Source: a virus
Direction: 5' to 3' (one strand)
Virus record (IMG/VR): IMGVR_UViG_3300025276_000003
Location: 1-58,993 of that record
Length of the DNA: 58,993 nt
Position 1 is the first letter of the stretch; every line of letters begins with the position of its first letter. Below the pieces are notes generated by a model. That model was given only the letters and a program-made list of their open reading frames with translations. It was not told the DNA's origin and ran no database searches. The translations under genes and the position numbers were made by a program. Shown here in pieces: positions 15,234 to 23,369 of the stretch.

Positions 15234-16060
15234 TGGCAACCGCAGTCGAGAAGCTACCATGCCCCGACTGCAATAGTAGACAATCACTTCAGGTATTTCT
15301 CAACAGAGATGAGGCACTTGGGCTAGACTTCTATAGCTCATTCTGCTTCTCAGAGTGTTGGGAAGCTAAGGGAGATCCGTACAACGGTGGACCTGCCCCT
15401 GAAGTGTATGTCAAAACCAAGGAAGACATAGCAGATGAACTAAAGACTGCAAAGAGCTGTCCCATCTTCAGCCTCAGAAGTAACTACAGGGGAATACCCA
15501 TTGAGTACTTCAAGAGTTGGGGGTGTAGGCAGTTTTTGTCAGAGTTTGACGGAGTTACTCCCTATGCTATTGGTTTTCCTCTTAGTGTTGAGGGGGAATT
15601 GGTAGGTTGGAAAGCCAGACCACTAAGAAAGAAAGACTTCTTTGGTATTGGCAAAACATCTGGTGTAGATCCTTTCGGACTAGAGAGAGCTTGGCCCTTA
15701 GCTACAGATACATTGTGGATAACAGAGGGTGAGTTTGATGCTATTGCCCTTGACTATTGCATGACACTGACTGGTAAGAGTAAGATGTACCCCGTTATAT
15801 CACTGTCACATGGTGGTGGTAGTATAAACAAAAACCTAGAGCTAATTAGAGATAGGTTAATTGAGCGCAAGATTAAAAACCTTGTATTAGTACTAGACGA
15901 CGATGAGGTTGGAAAGCTAGCTGAAAGAGCTGCTCAAAGACTTTGGGATAACGTGTACATTGTTAGCAAACCCGGCTTAGCCAAGGATGCAAACGATGCC
16001 GTATTGTTTGGTTATGAAACAGAGATGGGCAAACTAGCCCTTGGATTTAAGAATGACTGA
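15233..16060 (+). CDS. DNA primase (T7 gp4A-like primase half, no helicase domain)
   Basis: A 275-residue protein. A zinc-binding domain has C10-P-D-C13 and C38-F-S-E-C42. The TOPRIM fold follows with W-I-T-E165-G-E-F-D and V-L-D222-D-D-E-V-G, the metal-binding acidic residues of primases. T7 gp4 continues into a RecA-like ring helicase; here the protein ends after the TOPRIM domain. It would make RNA primers for lagging-strand synthesis by the 16242 polymerase. The end overlaps the small acidic gene at 16053. Confidence 0.8.
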   Translation: MATAVEKLPCPDCNSRQSLQVFLNRDEALGLDFYSSFCFSECWEAKGDPYNGGPAPEVYVKTKEDIADELKTAKSCPIFSLRSNYRGIPIEYFKSWGCRQFLSEFDGVTPYAIGFPLSVEGELVGWKARPLRKKDFFGIGKTSGVDPFGLERAWPLATDTLWITEGEFDAIALDYCMTLTGKSKMYPVISLSHGGGSINKNLELIRDRLIERKIKNLVLVLDDDEVGKLAERAAQRLWDNVYIVSKPGLAKDANDAVLFGYETEMGKLALGFKND

Positions 16061-16232
16061 TGAATTTATTTATAAAAGTATCTCAGAAGAGCTTGCAAAC
16101 AACTCGGAAGAGGATTTTAAGCCATTAACTGGCAAACTAAGCTTTAATGTAGCAGAAGGCTATATCCGTGATGGAATCTATGTCGGAGATGACATGTACA
16201 TCGAAGGGGATGACTACGAAGATTTGTTTTAG
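16053..16232 (+). CDS. Small acidic protein between primase and polymerase
   Basis: A 59-residue very acidic protein starting MTDEFIYKSISEELAN, ending EGDDYEDLF. The ATG at 16053 overlaps the primase stop in another frame. The length and charge could fit a DNA mimic or polymerase partner, but no motif supports a name. The polymerase starts 9 bp later. Confidence 0.55.
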   Translation: MTDEFIYKSISEELANNSEEDFKPLTGKLSFNVAEGYIRDGIYVGDDMYIEGDDYEDLF

Positions 16233-16241
16233 GAGAAACCA

Positions 16242-18194
16242 ATGAAATTATATGCAGCTGACACAGAATCGGATGGCCTATTGCCTACAATAACTAAGTT
16301 TTGGTGTGGGACATTTGCTGAACTAGATCATGGTATGGTCGAGAAAGGCATGGTCACGTACACAGACTACCACAATATTGGTAAAATGTTTACAAACCCT
16401 GACAACATCTTAGTAATGCACAACGGAATGGACTTTGACGCACCTGCTATAGAGAAAATAATGGGAGTTAAGGTGTTAGCCAAGGTAGTTGACACACTGT
16501 TACTGTCTTGGTACTTGTATCCACTACGCACTAGGCATGGTTTGGAGTCGTGGGGAGAAGAGTTTAACATACCAAAAGTAGAGGTTAGTGGACACGAGTG
16601 GGTTGACGGAAGTAAGGTTAAGCTATTTGTTCACCGATGTGAAGAAGATGTTAAGATACAGACATCACTGTGGCAGAAGATCTGGACAGATCTAAACAAA
16701 CTGTACAACAATGATGTAAAGGCTATCTGGCACCTTATAGATCACCTCAACTTTAAGGCTAAATGTGCTCAGTTGCAGGAGCGTACTAAGTGGAAGCTTG
16801 ACGTACCTAAAGCAGAAACTATGGAAGAGCTACTGTCTAACAAGTTTGATAAAGCTAAGGCAGAGTTAGAAGTAAACATGCCAGATGTCCCACAGTTTGC
16901 CAAAAAGAATTTCCCAAAGAAACCATTTAAGATAAACGGGGAATTGTCAGCAACTGGCTCTAAGTGGATATCTTGTGTTAAAGAGAACATTGCACCTACA
17001 GCCTACCCTTCTGGTGATCCTTTAGATTATAAAGAAGAGATAAGAGTACTGTCTGGGTACAAAAGTCCTAACGCTGGCTCACATGCACAGATCAAGTCGT
17101 GGCTTTTCAAGCTGGGATGGGTTCCAGAAAGCTTTAAGCATGAAAGGGATAAGGATACAAGAGAAGTTCGTAAGATTCCTCAAATTAAGAACCAAGAAAC
17201 GGAGGAGCTTTGCGAAAGTATTGTTCAACTTATTAGCAGTGAACCAGCACTTGAGCACTTGCGAGAGATGTCTATCGTAAAGCACAGGCTAGGAGTTGTA
17301 AAAGGCTTCCTTAGCAACGTCAACGAGGAGGGATTTGTATATGCGGCTATACAGGGACTTACCAACACGCTAAGATTTAAGCATAAGGTTTGCGTAAATC
17401 TTCCTAGTGTACGTAAGCCATATGGAGCTGACATCAGAGGGCTGCTTATTGCACGATCAGACGCAACAGAGCTGTGTGGGTCTGACATGTCTAGTGTTGA
17501 GGACAGAACCAAACAGCACTACATGTGGAAATACGATCCACAATACGTAAAAGACATGATGACTCCGGGATTTGATCCGCACTTAGATATGTGTGTATCT
17601 GCCGGCCTGATGTCTAAAGAGGATGCACAGTGGTACAAGGACTACAACCCTGACACAGACTGTCACAACAAGCACGCTAGTCTTGCTCTGATACGACATG
17701 GTGGTAAGACTACTAACTATGCTGCTACTTACGGTGCTGCACCTGACACAATTGCAAGGGCTGCTAACGTAGACTTAGCTACTGGTCAAGCACTGTGGGA
17801 TGGTTATTGGGATCGTAACAACAGTATAGCCAAGATTGCGGACAACTGTGTAGTCAAGGAGGAGTGGCTAGATAAGACTAAGACTAAGTGGCTCTGGAAT
17901 GAGGTTGCAAATATCTGGTACTATCTAAAAGCTGAGAAAGACAGGTTTAGTACACTTAACCAGAGCACTGCTACTTATGCTTTTGACCGATGGATGTTCT
18001 ACGTATTAGAAAAGAGACCCCAAATTACTGCTCAGTTTCATGATGAGGGTATTTGGGAATTGAGGGTAGGTAACAGAGAAGCAATGACTAAGATACTCAA
18101 GACTGCTATTGGACAAGTAAATGATGAGCTAAAACTCAACAGAGAGCTTGACTGTGATGTTGACTACGGAGTGTCCTATGCGGAGATTCACTAA
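16242..18194 (+). CDS. DNA polymerase, family A, with 3'-5' exonuclease
   Basis: A 650-residue replicative polymerase like T7 gp5. Proofreading domain: D7-T-E9, H-N-G-M-D64, H131-R-C-E-E-D136. Polymerase domain: motif A S-D415-M-S-S-V-E, motif B R485-x3-K489-x3-Y493-x3-Y497-G498, motif C F-H600-D601-E602. Tyr493 lies where E. coli Pol I has Phe762; T7 polymerase also has Tyr there. It is shorter than T7 gp5 (704). AGGAG precedes the ATG. The stop overlaps the membrane protein at 18194 (TAATG). Confidence 0.9.
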   Translation: MKLYAADTESDGLLPTITKFWCGTFAELDHGMVEKGMVTYTDYHNIGKMFTNPDNILVMHNGMDFDAPAIEKIMGVKVLAKVVDTLLLSWYLYPLRTRHGLESWGEEFNIPKVEVSGHEWVDGSKVKLFVHRCEEDVKIQTSLWQKIWTDLNKLYNNDVKAIWHLIDHLNFKAKCAQLQERTKWKLDVPKAETMEELLSNKFDKAKAELEVNMPDVPQFAKKNFPKKPFKINGELSATGSKWISCVKENIAPTAYPSGDPLDYKEEIRVLSGYKSPNAGSHAQIKSWLFKLGWVPESFKHERDKDTREVRKIPQIKNQETEELCESIVQLISSEPALEHLREMSIVKHRLGVVKGFLSNVNEEGFVYAAIQGLTNTLRFKHKVCVNLPSVRKPYGADIRGLLIARSDATELCGSDMSSVEDRTKQHYMWKYDPQYVKDMMTPGFDPHLDMCVSAGLMSKEDAQWYKDYNPDTDCHNKHASLALIRHGGKTTNYAATYGAAPDTIARAANVDLATGQALWDGYWDRNNSIAKIADNCVVKEEWLDKTKTKWLWNEVANIWYYLKAEKDRFSTLNQSTATYAFDRWMFYVLEKRPQITAQFHDEGIWELRVGNREAMTKILKTAIGQVNDELKLNRELDCDVDYGVSYAEIH

Positions 18195-18472
18195 TGTCAA
18201 TTATAATGGGTGGGCTAGTATTTACAGCTGCATTCTTCTCAGTATTCTTACTGGGATTAAATAGTAAAGTGTTGAGGGATGACCGCATCATGTTTGGTGC
18301 GGTCATTTCTTGGTTTATAACAGTAGCACAGTACGTTATGACTTGGGCTGTAATCCATGCAGGACTTTCACCAGTAGAGTATATCTTCTGGGCTGGTTGT
18401 GGTGGTTGTTTTGGAATAACAATTGCACAGTATTTTTACAAGTGGATGGAAACCAAGTTTAACAAGGAGTAG
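18194..18472 (+). CDS. Membrane protein, about three spans
   Basis: A 92-residue protein with three hydrophobic segments: MGGLVFTAAFFSVFLLGL, VISWFITVAQYVMTWAVI and VEYIFWAGCGGCFGITIAQY, with a basic end (KWMETKFNKE). Coupled to the polymerase by overlapping stop/start. Unknown function; superinfection control or membrane attachment of replication are possibilities without direct support. Confidence 0.6.
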   Translation: MSIIMGGLVFTAAFFSVFLLGLNSKVLRDDRIMFGAVISWFITVAQYVMTWAVIHAGLSPVEYIFWAGCGGCFGITIAQYFYKWMETKFNKE

Positions 18473-18477
18473 AGAAA

Positions 18478-18651
18478 ATGAATAAGAGAAACTTTAAAGT
18501 ACTAAAACAAACCTTTCCACATGTATCGGAAGTTTTAGACTACCTAAAAGAAAGAAACTTCCCCGTTTTGCCAGCTGTGACAGAAGAGCGCATACTGACA
18601 GCACTTTTACGTGACCTAAATGTTAAGGATGAAGGAAATGATTACTTGTAG
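18478..18651 (+). CDS. Small basic protein, 57 residues
   Basis: Starts MNKRNFKVLKQTFPHVSEVL, continues as helical segments. AAGGAGTAGAGAAA upstream gives a ribosome site inside the previous gene's end. It overlaps the next gene by about 14 bp. Not recognised. Confidence 0.5.
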   Translation: MNKRNFKVLKQTFPHVSEVLDYLKERNFPVLPAVTEERILTALLRDLNVKDEGNDYL

Positions 18652-18967
18652 CGTACCTAAAACTGGAAAAGATATGAGGACAACTGAGGCAGGTACTCGC
18701 CACAATAGTGGCAAAACCCAGCTTAGCTACATACTAGATGCTGACATAGCTATGAAAGGCATGTGCGATGTATTCGAGTTTGGCGCAAAGAAGTATGAAC
18801 GTAACAACTGGAAGAAAGGTTTAAACACTAAAGAGGTTATGGATAGCCTGCTACGTCACCTTACTTCCTATGCTAGTGGAGAAGTGCTAGATCCAGAATC
18901 AGGGCTGCCGCACATTGACCATATCACCTGTAATGCAGTGTTTCTGGCAACATTTGGAGAAAGATAG
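18638..18967 (+). CDS. dATP/dGTP diphosphohydrolase-like (DUF5664) protein
   Basis: About 109 residues. The segments RHNSGKTQLSYIL, FEFGAKKYERNNWKKGL and LLRHLTSYASGEVLDPESG-LPHIDH match the DUF5664 family, annotated as the N-terminal domain of phage dATP/dGTP diphosphohydrolases with a MazG-like helical fold. Acidic and His residues of the last helix (DPESGLPHIDH) are the likely metal ligands. It probably adjusts nucleotide pools beside the reductase at 19215. The start may be 18620, 18629 or 18638; the last has AAGGA nine bases upstream. No PurZ-like gene is present, so base-Z DNA is not implied. Confidence 0.7.
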   Translation: MITCSVPKTGKDMRTTEAGTRHNSGKTQLSYILDADIAMKGMCDVFEFGAKKYERNNWKKGLNTKEVMDSLLRHLTSYASGEVLDPESGLPHIDHITCNAVFLATFGER

Positions 18968-19206
18968 TGATCAAGCACTTAGTTGGAAAGATGCTTGAAC
19001 ACAAGGAGTGGTCAAGGACTAAGGGATTAGTTACCTTGACAATAGATACCTACGGTGACGTTGAGATGGAGAACTCTACTGGCAAGTGGTTATGTATATC
19101 ACTTTCCACCGAGGAATTGATAGGACTGAACGCAACACTTTCAGAGTTTATAGAGATGCGTAAAGAGGTAAAAGAACACGACATAAGAATTGGTATTCCA
19201 CAATAG
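18967..19206 (+). CDS. Hypothetical protein, 79 residues
   Basis: Begins at a GTG that overlaps the previous stop (TAGTG). MIKHLVGKMLEHKEWSRTKG start, then VTLTIDTYGDVEMENSTGKW, a beta-hairpin-like part, and a helix with SEFIEMRKEVKEH. Not recognised. The context is nucleotide metabolism. Confidence 0.55.
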   Translation: MIKHLVGKMLEHKEWSRTKGLVTLTIDTYGDVEMENSTGKWLCISLSTEELIGLNATLSEFIEMRKEVKEHDIRIGIPQ

Positions 19207-19214
19207 GATTAAAC

Positions 19215-21230
19215 ATGACACAAAGTTTTAGAAGTAAAGTAATAACAAGACGGACATATAACCGTCCTTTGAACGATGAAGGTACTGTGTTTGAGACATG
19301 GCCACAAACTGTTGACCGTGTTATTGGTCACCAGAAGTGGTTGTGGGAGAGAGCACTAGGTCAATCCCTAAGCTTTGGGCAACTAGAGGAACTAGAAGAA
19401 CTGCGAGATTTGATGCTGGCTAGGAAGACTTCAGTCTCTGGCCGAACTTTGTGGCTTGGCGGAACAGAAGTGTCCAAGACCTGTGAAGCATCTCAGTTCA
19501 ACTGTTCAGGTACTCGCGTAGAAGTTGTTTATGATGTAGTCGATACTATCTGGCTACTTATGCAAGGTTGTGGGGTTGGCCTAGAAGCGGTGACAGGTAA
19601 CTTAACTGGGTTCCGTAAGAAGCACAAAGTATCAGTTGTTAGGTCTACTCGTGAGTCTAAGGGCAATCCAGACAATGCTGAATATATTAATGATGGTGTA
19701 TGGACTATTAAAGTGGGTGACTCTGCTCAAGCATGGGCCAAAGCTGTTGGTAAGATTATAGTAGGCAAGAACAACGTCAGTGAGATTGTGTTGGACTTTA
19801 CTGAAATTAGACCTGCTGGATCAAGGCTGAAAGGTTATGGCTGGATATGCTCTGGTGATGAACAAGTTAGCAAAGCATTTGTAGCCATTTGTGAGTTACT
19901 GAACAACAGAGCTGACCAACTACTCAGTGATATGGACATACATGACATAGAAAATTGGCTGGGTACAATACTTTCATCACGTAGAAGTGCTGAGATCATC
20001 ACTAAGAAGTATGGTAGTGAGGATTGGGAGGGATTTGTAGCTCGTAAAACTAACTATTGGTCTTGTAACTCTTGCGGATCACACAACACTACATTAGGAG
20101 TATGTAATGATTGTGGAGCAAAAGATACCAACGATTTTAGAACCCAATCAAATAACAGCTTACTGTTTGAGTCCAAACCTAGCTACCCAGAGCTTAGAGA
20201 CATCTTTAACAGGATGGAGAGTGCTGGCGGGTCTGAACCGGGCTTTATTAATGTTGCTGCTGCAAGACTACGTGCGCCTTGGTTCGCTACACTAAACCCC
20301 TGTGCTGAGATACTGTTGCCCAACAAAGGTTTCTGTAATTTAGTAGAAATTAACTTGGCTGCATTTAGTGACAAGGAACACGGTGAGTTAGACCGCGCTA
20401 TAGAAGTTATGGCTCGTGCTAACTACAGACAAACTTGTGTGAACTTACGTGACGGAATCTTGCAAGAAGCTTGGCATACTAACAATGAGTTTCTACGCTT
20501 GTGCGGTGTTGGACTTACTGGTGTAGCTCAGCGTCCTGACATCAAAAGTCAAGAACTTGGCTCTATGAGGCAGATAGCACACAACTCTGCTAACTCTATG
20601 GCAGACGAGCTTGGGACACCTAGACCTAAGAATGTCACAACCATTAAACCCTCTGGAACTCTCAGCAAGATTATGGACTGTACTGAGGGGTTACATATAC
20701 CTTTAGGCAAGTACATCTTCAACTGGGTTGGGTTCTCATCCCACGATCCTATCGTACTAAAGCTTGTAGAAGCTGGTTACGAGTGGATGCAAAAGCCGGG
20801 TGATTCATCGACATACTTGATAAAGCTACCAGCAAGTTATGAAGGATGTAACTTTACAGATGTCAATGGCACAGAGGTAAACCTAGAATCAGCAATAGAT
20901 CAACTAGAGCGTTACAAGATGTATCAGATCAATTGGACTGATCAAAACACTTCTGTAACCATCTCCTATGACTTAACAGAAGTAGAAGATATTATTGCTT
21001 GGCTTCTAGAAAACTGGGATCACTACGTAGGCGTATCATTTATCTACAGAAATGACCCAACTAAGACAGCAAAAGACCTTGGTTACGAGTACCTTCCACA
21101 AGAAGTTACCACCAAGGAAGAGTTTGAAGCATATGTAGCAATACTAAAAGATGTAGACCTCGATGCTGTAAACTCTCACGACCAAATTGAAGGGGATGAG
21201 TGCGCCACTGGCGTCTGTCCAACTCGATAA
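19215..21230 (+). CDS. nrdJ: Class II (adenosylcobalamin-dependent) ribonucleoside-triphosphate reductase
   Basis: A 671-residue monomeric reductase that turns NTPs to dNTPs using a cobalamin radical. The residues match the Lactobacillus leichmannii enzyme: C97 (FNCSG), thiyl C363 with E365 (NPCAEILL), C374 (KGFCNL; same 11-residue spacing as C408/C419) and the C-terminal redox pair C663-x4-C668 in ECATGVCPTR. Residues about 284-300 hold a zinc-ribbon-like CNSC...CNDC motif. As a class II enzyme it needs no small subunit, which fits the absence of nrdB. It gives the phage a dNTP supply dependent on host B12. Confidence 0.88.
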   Translation: MTQSFRSKVITRRTYNRPLNDEGTVFETWPQTVDRVIGHQKWLWERALGQSLSFGQLEELEELRDLMLARKTSVSGRTLWLGGTEVSKTCEASQFNCSGTRVEVVYDVVDTIWLLMQGCGVGLEAVTGNLTGFRKKHKVSVVRSTRESKGNPDNAEYINDGVWTIKVGDSAQAWAKAVGKIIVGKNNVSEIVLDFTEIRPAGSRLKGYGWICSGDEQVSKAFVAICELLNNRADQLLSDMDIHDIENWLGTILSSRRSAEIITKKYGSEDWEGFVARKTNYWSCNSCGSHNTTLGVCNDCGAKDTNDFRTQSNNSLLFESKPSYPELRDIFNRMESAGGSEPGFINVAAARLRAPWFATLNPCAEILLPNKGFCNLVEINLAAFSDKEHGELDRAIEVMARANYRQTCVNLRDGILQEAWHTNNEFLRLCGVGLTGVAQRPDIKSQELGSMRQIAHNSANSMADELGTPRPKNVTTIKPSGTLSKIMDCTEGLHIPLGKYIFNWVGFSSHDPIVLKLVEAGYEWMQKPGDSSTYLIKLPASYEGCNFTDVNGTEVNLESAIDQLERYKMYQINWTDQNTSVTISYDLTEVEDIIAWLLENWDHYVGVSFIYRNDPTKTAKDLGYEYLPQEVTTKEEFEAYVAILKDVDLDAVNSHDQIEGDECATGVCPTR

Positions 21231-21256
21231 TTAAATTAACCTTACGGAGAATCAAA

Positions 21257-21904
21257 ATGGCTAATGCCCAAAAGAAAGAAACCTCAATTGTAACAGTAAA
21301 AGACGTTTACTTTGTATACAGTTCAGTGAGTGAGCCTCGTTCACAACTAAACCCTGATAACAAGGCTATGATGTCGGATCACGAATTGGAGGGTCATTCC
21401 TACCAAATCAGCATCCTCATGCCTGAAGATCGTTTCAAGTCTGAGCTAAAGCGCGAGTTCAAGGGCGCTAAGAACTTTCCTAACGCTAAGGAATATAGTC
21501 CTGAAGAGTGTGAAGAGTTGTTTGGAGTCTTTGTTGAAGATGACATGGTTTCAATCAAATTCTCTCAGACCTGTCTTACTGGCAAGGCAAGCAATCGTGT
21601 ACCTACTCGTCCTATCACACAGATCGGTATTAAGGGTAAAGTACAGGACATTAACGGTGTTACTATTAGCCAAGATACTAACCTGGGCTATGGCACTAAG
21701 GGTCACTTCCAATTCAATCCTTATCACAACGAGAAGAATGGATTGTACCTGTACCCACACCTAGTTTGTGTTACTGAACTAGTTGAGTACGCTGGTGGTG
21801 GTAGTGCTGAAGACTTAGATTCACTAGGTTTGGAGGAGCTTGACACTGTAGACGTAACTGAAGCTGTGGTCACTAAAGAAGAATTTGAAGATCCCAACTT
21901 TTAA
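21257..21904 (+). CDS. Single-stranded DNA-binding protein, T7 gp2.5-like
   Basis: A 215-residue protein. The core is beta-rich (DVYFVYSSVSEPRS, later GYGTKGHFQFNPYHNEKNGL and LYPHLVCVTELVEY), like gp2.5-type SSBs of phages with family A polymerases. The C terminus is acidic and ends EEFEDPNF with the aromatic last residue that in gp2.5 contacts polymerase and primase-helicase. The ATG at 21257 has GGAG upstream; the longer frame from 21200 lies inside the reductase gene. A strong terminator follows 8 bp after the stop, as expected for an abundant protein. Confidence 0.75.
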   Translation: MANAQKKETSIVTVKDVYFVYSSVSEPRSQLNPDNKAMMSDHELEGHSYQISILMPEDRFKSELKREFKGAKNFPNAKEYSPEECEELFGVFVEDDMVSIKFSQTCLTGKASNRVPTRPITQIGIKGKVQDINGVTISQDTNLGYGTKGHFQFNPYHNEKNGLYLYPHLVCVTELVEYAGGGSAEDLDSLGLEELDTVDVTEAVVTKEEFEDPNF

Positions 21905-21910
21905 CATGAG

Positions 21911-21950
21911 TAGCCCACCTTAAATAACTAGGGTGGGCTTTTTTGTTTTT
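21911..21950 (+). terminator. Rho-independent terminator after SSB
   Basis: AGCCCACC (21912-21919) pairs with GGTGGGCT (21932-21939), followed by TTTTTTGTTTTT. Confidence 0.9.
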
Positions 21951-21960
21951 GGAGAAACAT

Positions 21961-22092
21961 ATGACAACATACATGGCAGTAACAAAATCCGGGCAGACTA
22001 GCTACTTTTCTGCACGAACAGAATCAGACGCATTTCAGCAAGCAACCAGCTGGGCAGGAGATGACTTATTGGAGAGTTTCAATGTCGCTTGA
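21961..22092 (+). CDS. Small protein, 43 residues
   Basis: Starts MTTYMAVTKSGQTSYFSART and continues ESDAFQQATSWAGDD. GGAG at 21951-21954 lies directly after the terminator's T run. It overlaps the exonuclease start by 11 bp, so translation is probably coupled. A beta-hairpin followed by a helix is plausible. Unknown function. Confidence 0.5.
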   Translation: MTTYMAVTKSGQTSYFSARTESDAFQQATSWAGDDLLESFNVA

Positions 22093-23017
22093 TGACTTAG
22101 GTTTGACAGACTACGAAGCAGAAGAAGAGAAAACCCTACTAATTGACGGAGATATACTAATATACAAGCCTTGTTGCATTTATAACGAGGACGATGACTA
22201 TGATCGTAAACAGATTGAGAAGAACATCAATCACAAAATAGATCAGCTAATGGAGTTATCAGGTTGTGGCAGTTACATCATGTTTGTCACTACTAAGACA
22301 AACTTCAGAGACTTCTTAGTTGACGACTACAAAGCTAACAGAATTGACACAGTACGACCAGTCAACTTGGCGTGGGCTAAGCGGTGGGCTGTAGATACTT
22401 TCAACACACATTACCGATCAGGACTTGAAGCAGATGACCTGTTAGGCATTCACCAGACTAAAGACACAGTTATCTGGAGCTTGGACAAGGACTTGCGACA
22501 GATCTCTGGACTTCACTTGGACGATGCAACAAGCAAGGTCATTACTGTCACCGAAAATGGTGTACTGAGGAAAAAGTTAGGAGCACTAAAGAATCCTGAC
22601 ACTAATAGTAAGGCGCGCAAGGCAACCAAATATTACTTCGACGGTCTGGTAGGGCTCTACTTCCAGATGCTGACAGGTGATGATACGGATTGGATTGTTG
22701 GCTGTGGAGAACGTAAAGAGTACACTGTTAAGTCAGGTGCCAGTGCTGGACAAGTTAGATTAAAACGCTTTGGAATAGGGCCGGGTAAAGCATACGAAAT
22801 GCTTTCAGAAGCTAGAACTATTGAAGATGCGTTTGATGTAGTTTGTGAAGAGTACCGTAAGCAATACGGTGATAACTGGATAAAACACCTTGAAATACAG
22901 TCTAACTTATTGTTCATGGTGCGAGAACACAATGAAAATCTCGTGAGGCAGTGGACTTATGATGACAGAGAGCAGTGGCTTGACATAGATACTGGAGAGA
23001 CTCATGAGGTTACTTAA
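22082..23017 (+). CDS. 5'-3' exonuclease, T7 gp6-like (FEN/PIN fold)
   Basis: A 311-residue nuclease. Acidic metal-binding motifs appear in FEN order: L-I-D22-G-D24, then L-E-A-D-D-L-L-G, W-S-L-D-K-D-L and T-G-D-D-T-D-W. A helix-three-turn-helix DNA-binding motif, GIGPGKAYEML, follows. It would remove RNA primers and resect DNA ends during replication and recombination. The ATG at 22082 has GGAG at 22071-22074; the upstream in-frame start at 22061 has none. It overlaps the endonuclease VII gene by 14 bp. Confidence 0.85.
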   Translation: MSLDDLGLTDYEAEEEKTLLIDGDILIYKPCCIYNEDDDYDRKQIEKNINHKIDQLMELSGCGSYIMFVTTKTNFRDFLVDDYKANRIDTVRPVNLAWAKRWAVDTFNTHYRSGLEADDLLGIHQTKDTVIWSLDKDLRQISGLHLDDATSKVITVTENGVLRKKLGALKNPDTNSKARKATKYYFDGLVGLYFQMLTGDDTDWIVGCGERKEYTVKSGASAGQVRLKRFGIGPGKAYEMLSEARTIEDAFDVVCEEYRKQYGDNWIKHLEIQSNLLFMVREHNENLVRQWTYDDREQWLDIDTGETHEVT

Positions 23018-23369
23018 ATCATCTGACTTAGCCAACATACGAAAGAAGTACACTGCTAAGCAGCGTTACTTGTGTGCTCTGTGTGATGGTACATTGGCCG
23101 GTGGTGTTCCTATGTTGGACCACTGCCACAAGACTGGACATGTAAGGTCAACCTTATGTCGTTCATGTAACGAAGGAGAGGGTAGAGTGTTGTCAGGAAT
23201 GATGATACGCACACCCGTAACTAATTTAGCTAAGAAAGATCCTGTCAAGTGGCTGCGAAGACTCGCAGACTACTGGGAGTATCATGCTGAAAACCCGTCA
23301 GGCTTCATTCATCCAACATTTGATGTAAAGACTGGCAAACAAAAACCTGTAAAGCGGAGAAAGAAATGA
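23004..23369 (+). CDS. Recombination endonuclease VII (Holliday junction resolvase)
   Basis: A 121-residue His-Me finger endonuclease like T4 gp49. Zinc ligands C24-A-L-C27 and C52-R-S-C55; catalytic block L-D39-H40-C-H-K-T-G-H-V-R, with N56 after the second Cys pair. The tail is basic (KQKPVKRRKK). It should cut branched DNA before packaging. It sits between two exonucleases, overlapping both, as one recombination/repair set. Confidence 0.88.
   Translation: MRLLKSSDLANIRKKYTAKQRYLCALCDGTLAGGVPMLDHCHKTGHVRSTLCRSCNEGEGRVLSGMMIRTPVTNLAKKDPVKWLRRLADYWEYHAENPSGFIHPTFDVKTGKQKPVKRRKK

Noticed and set aside
18638-18967. 2-aminoadenine (base Z) genome modification
   Set aside because: The nucleotide diphosphohydrolase-like gene alone is not enough; no PurZ-like synthetase is present and the DNA polymerase has no special sign of it.
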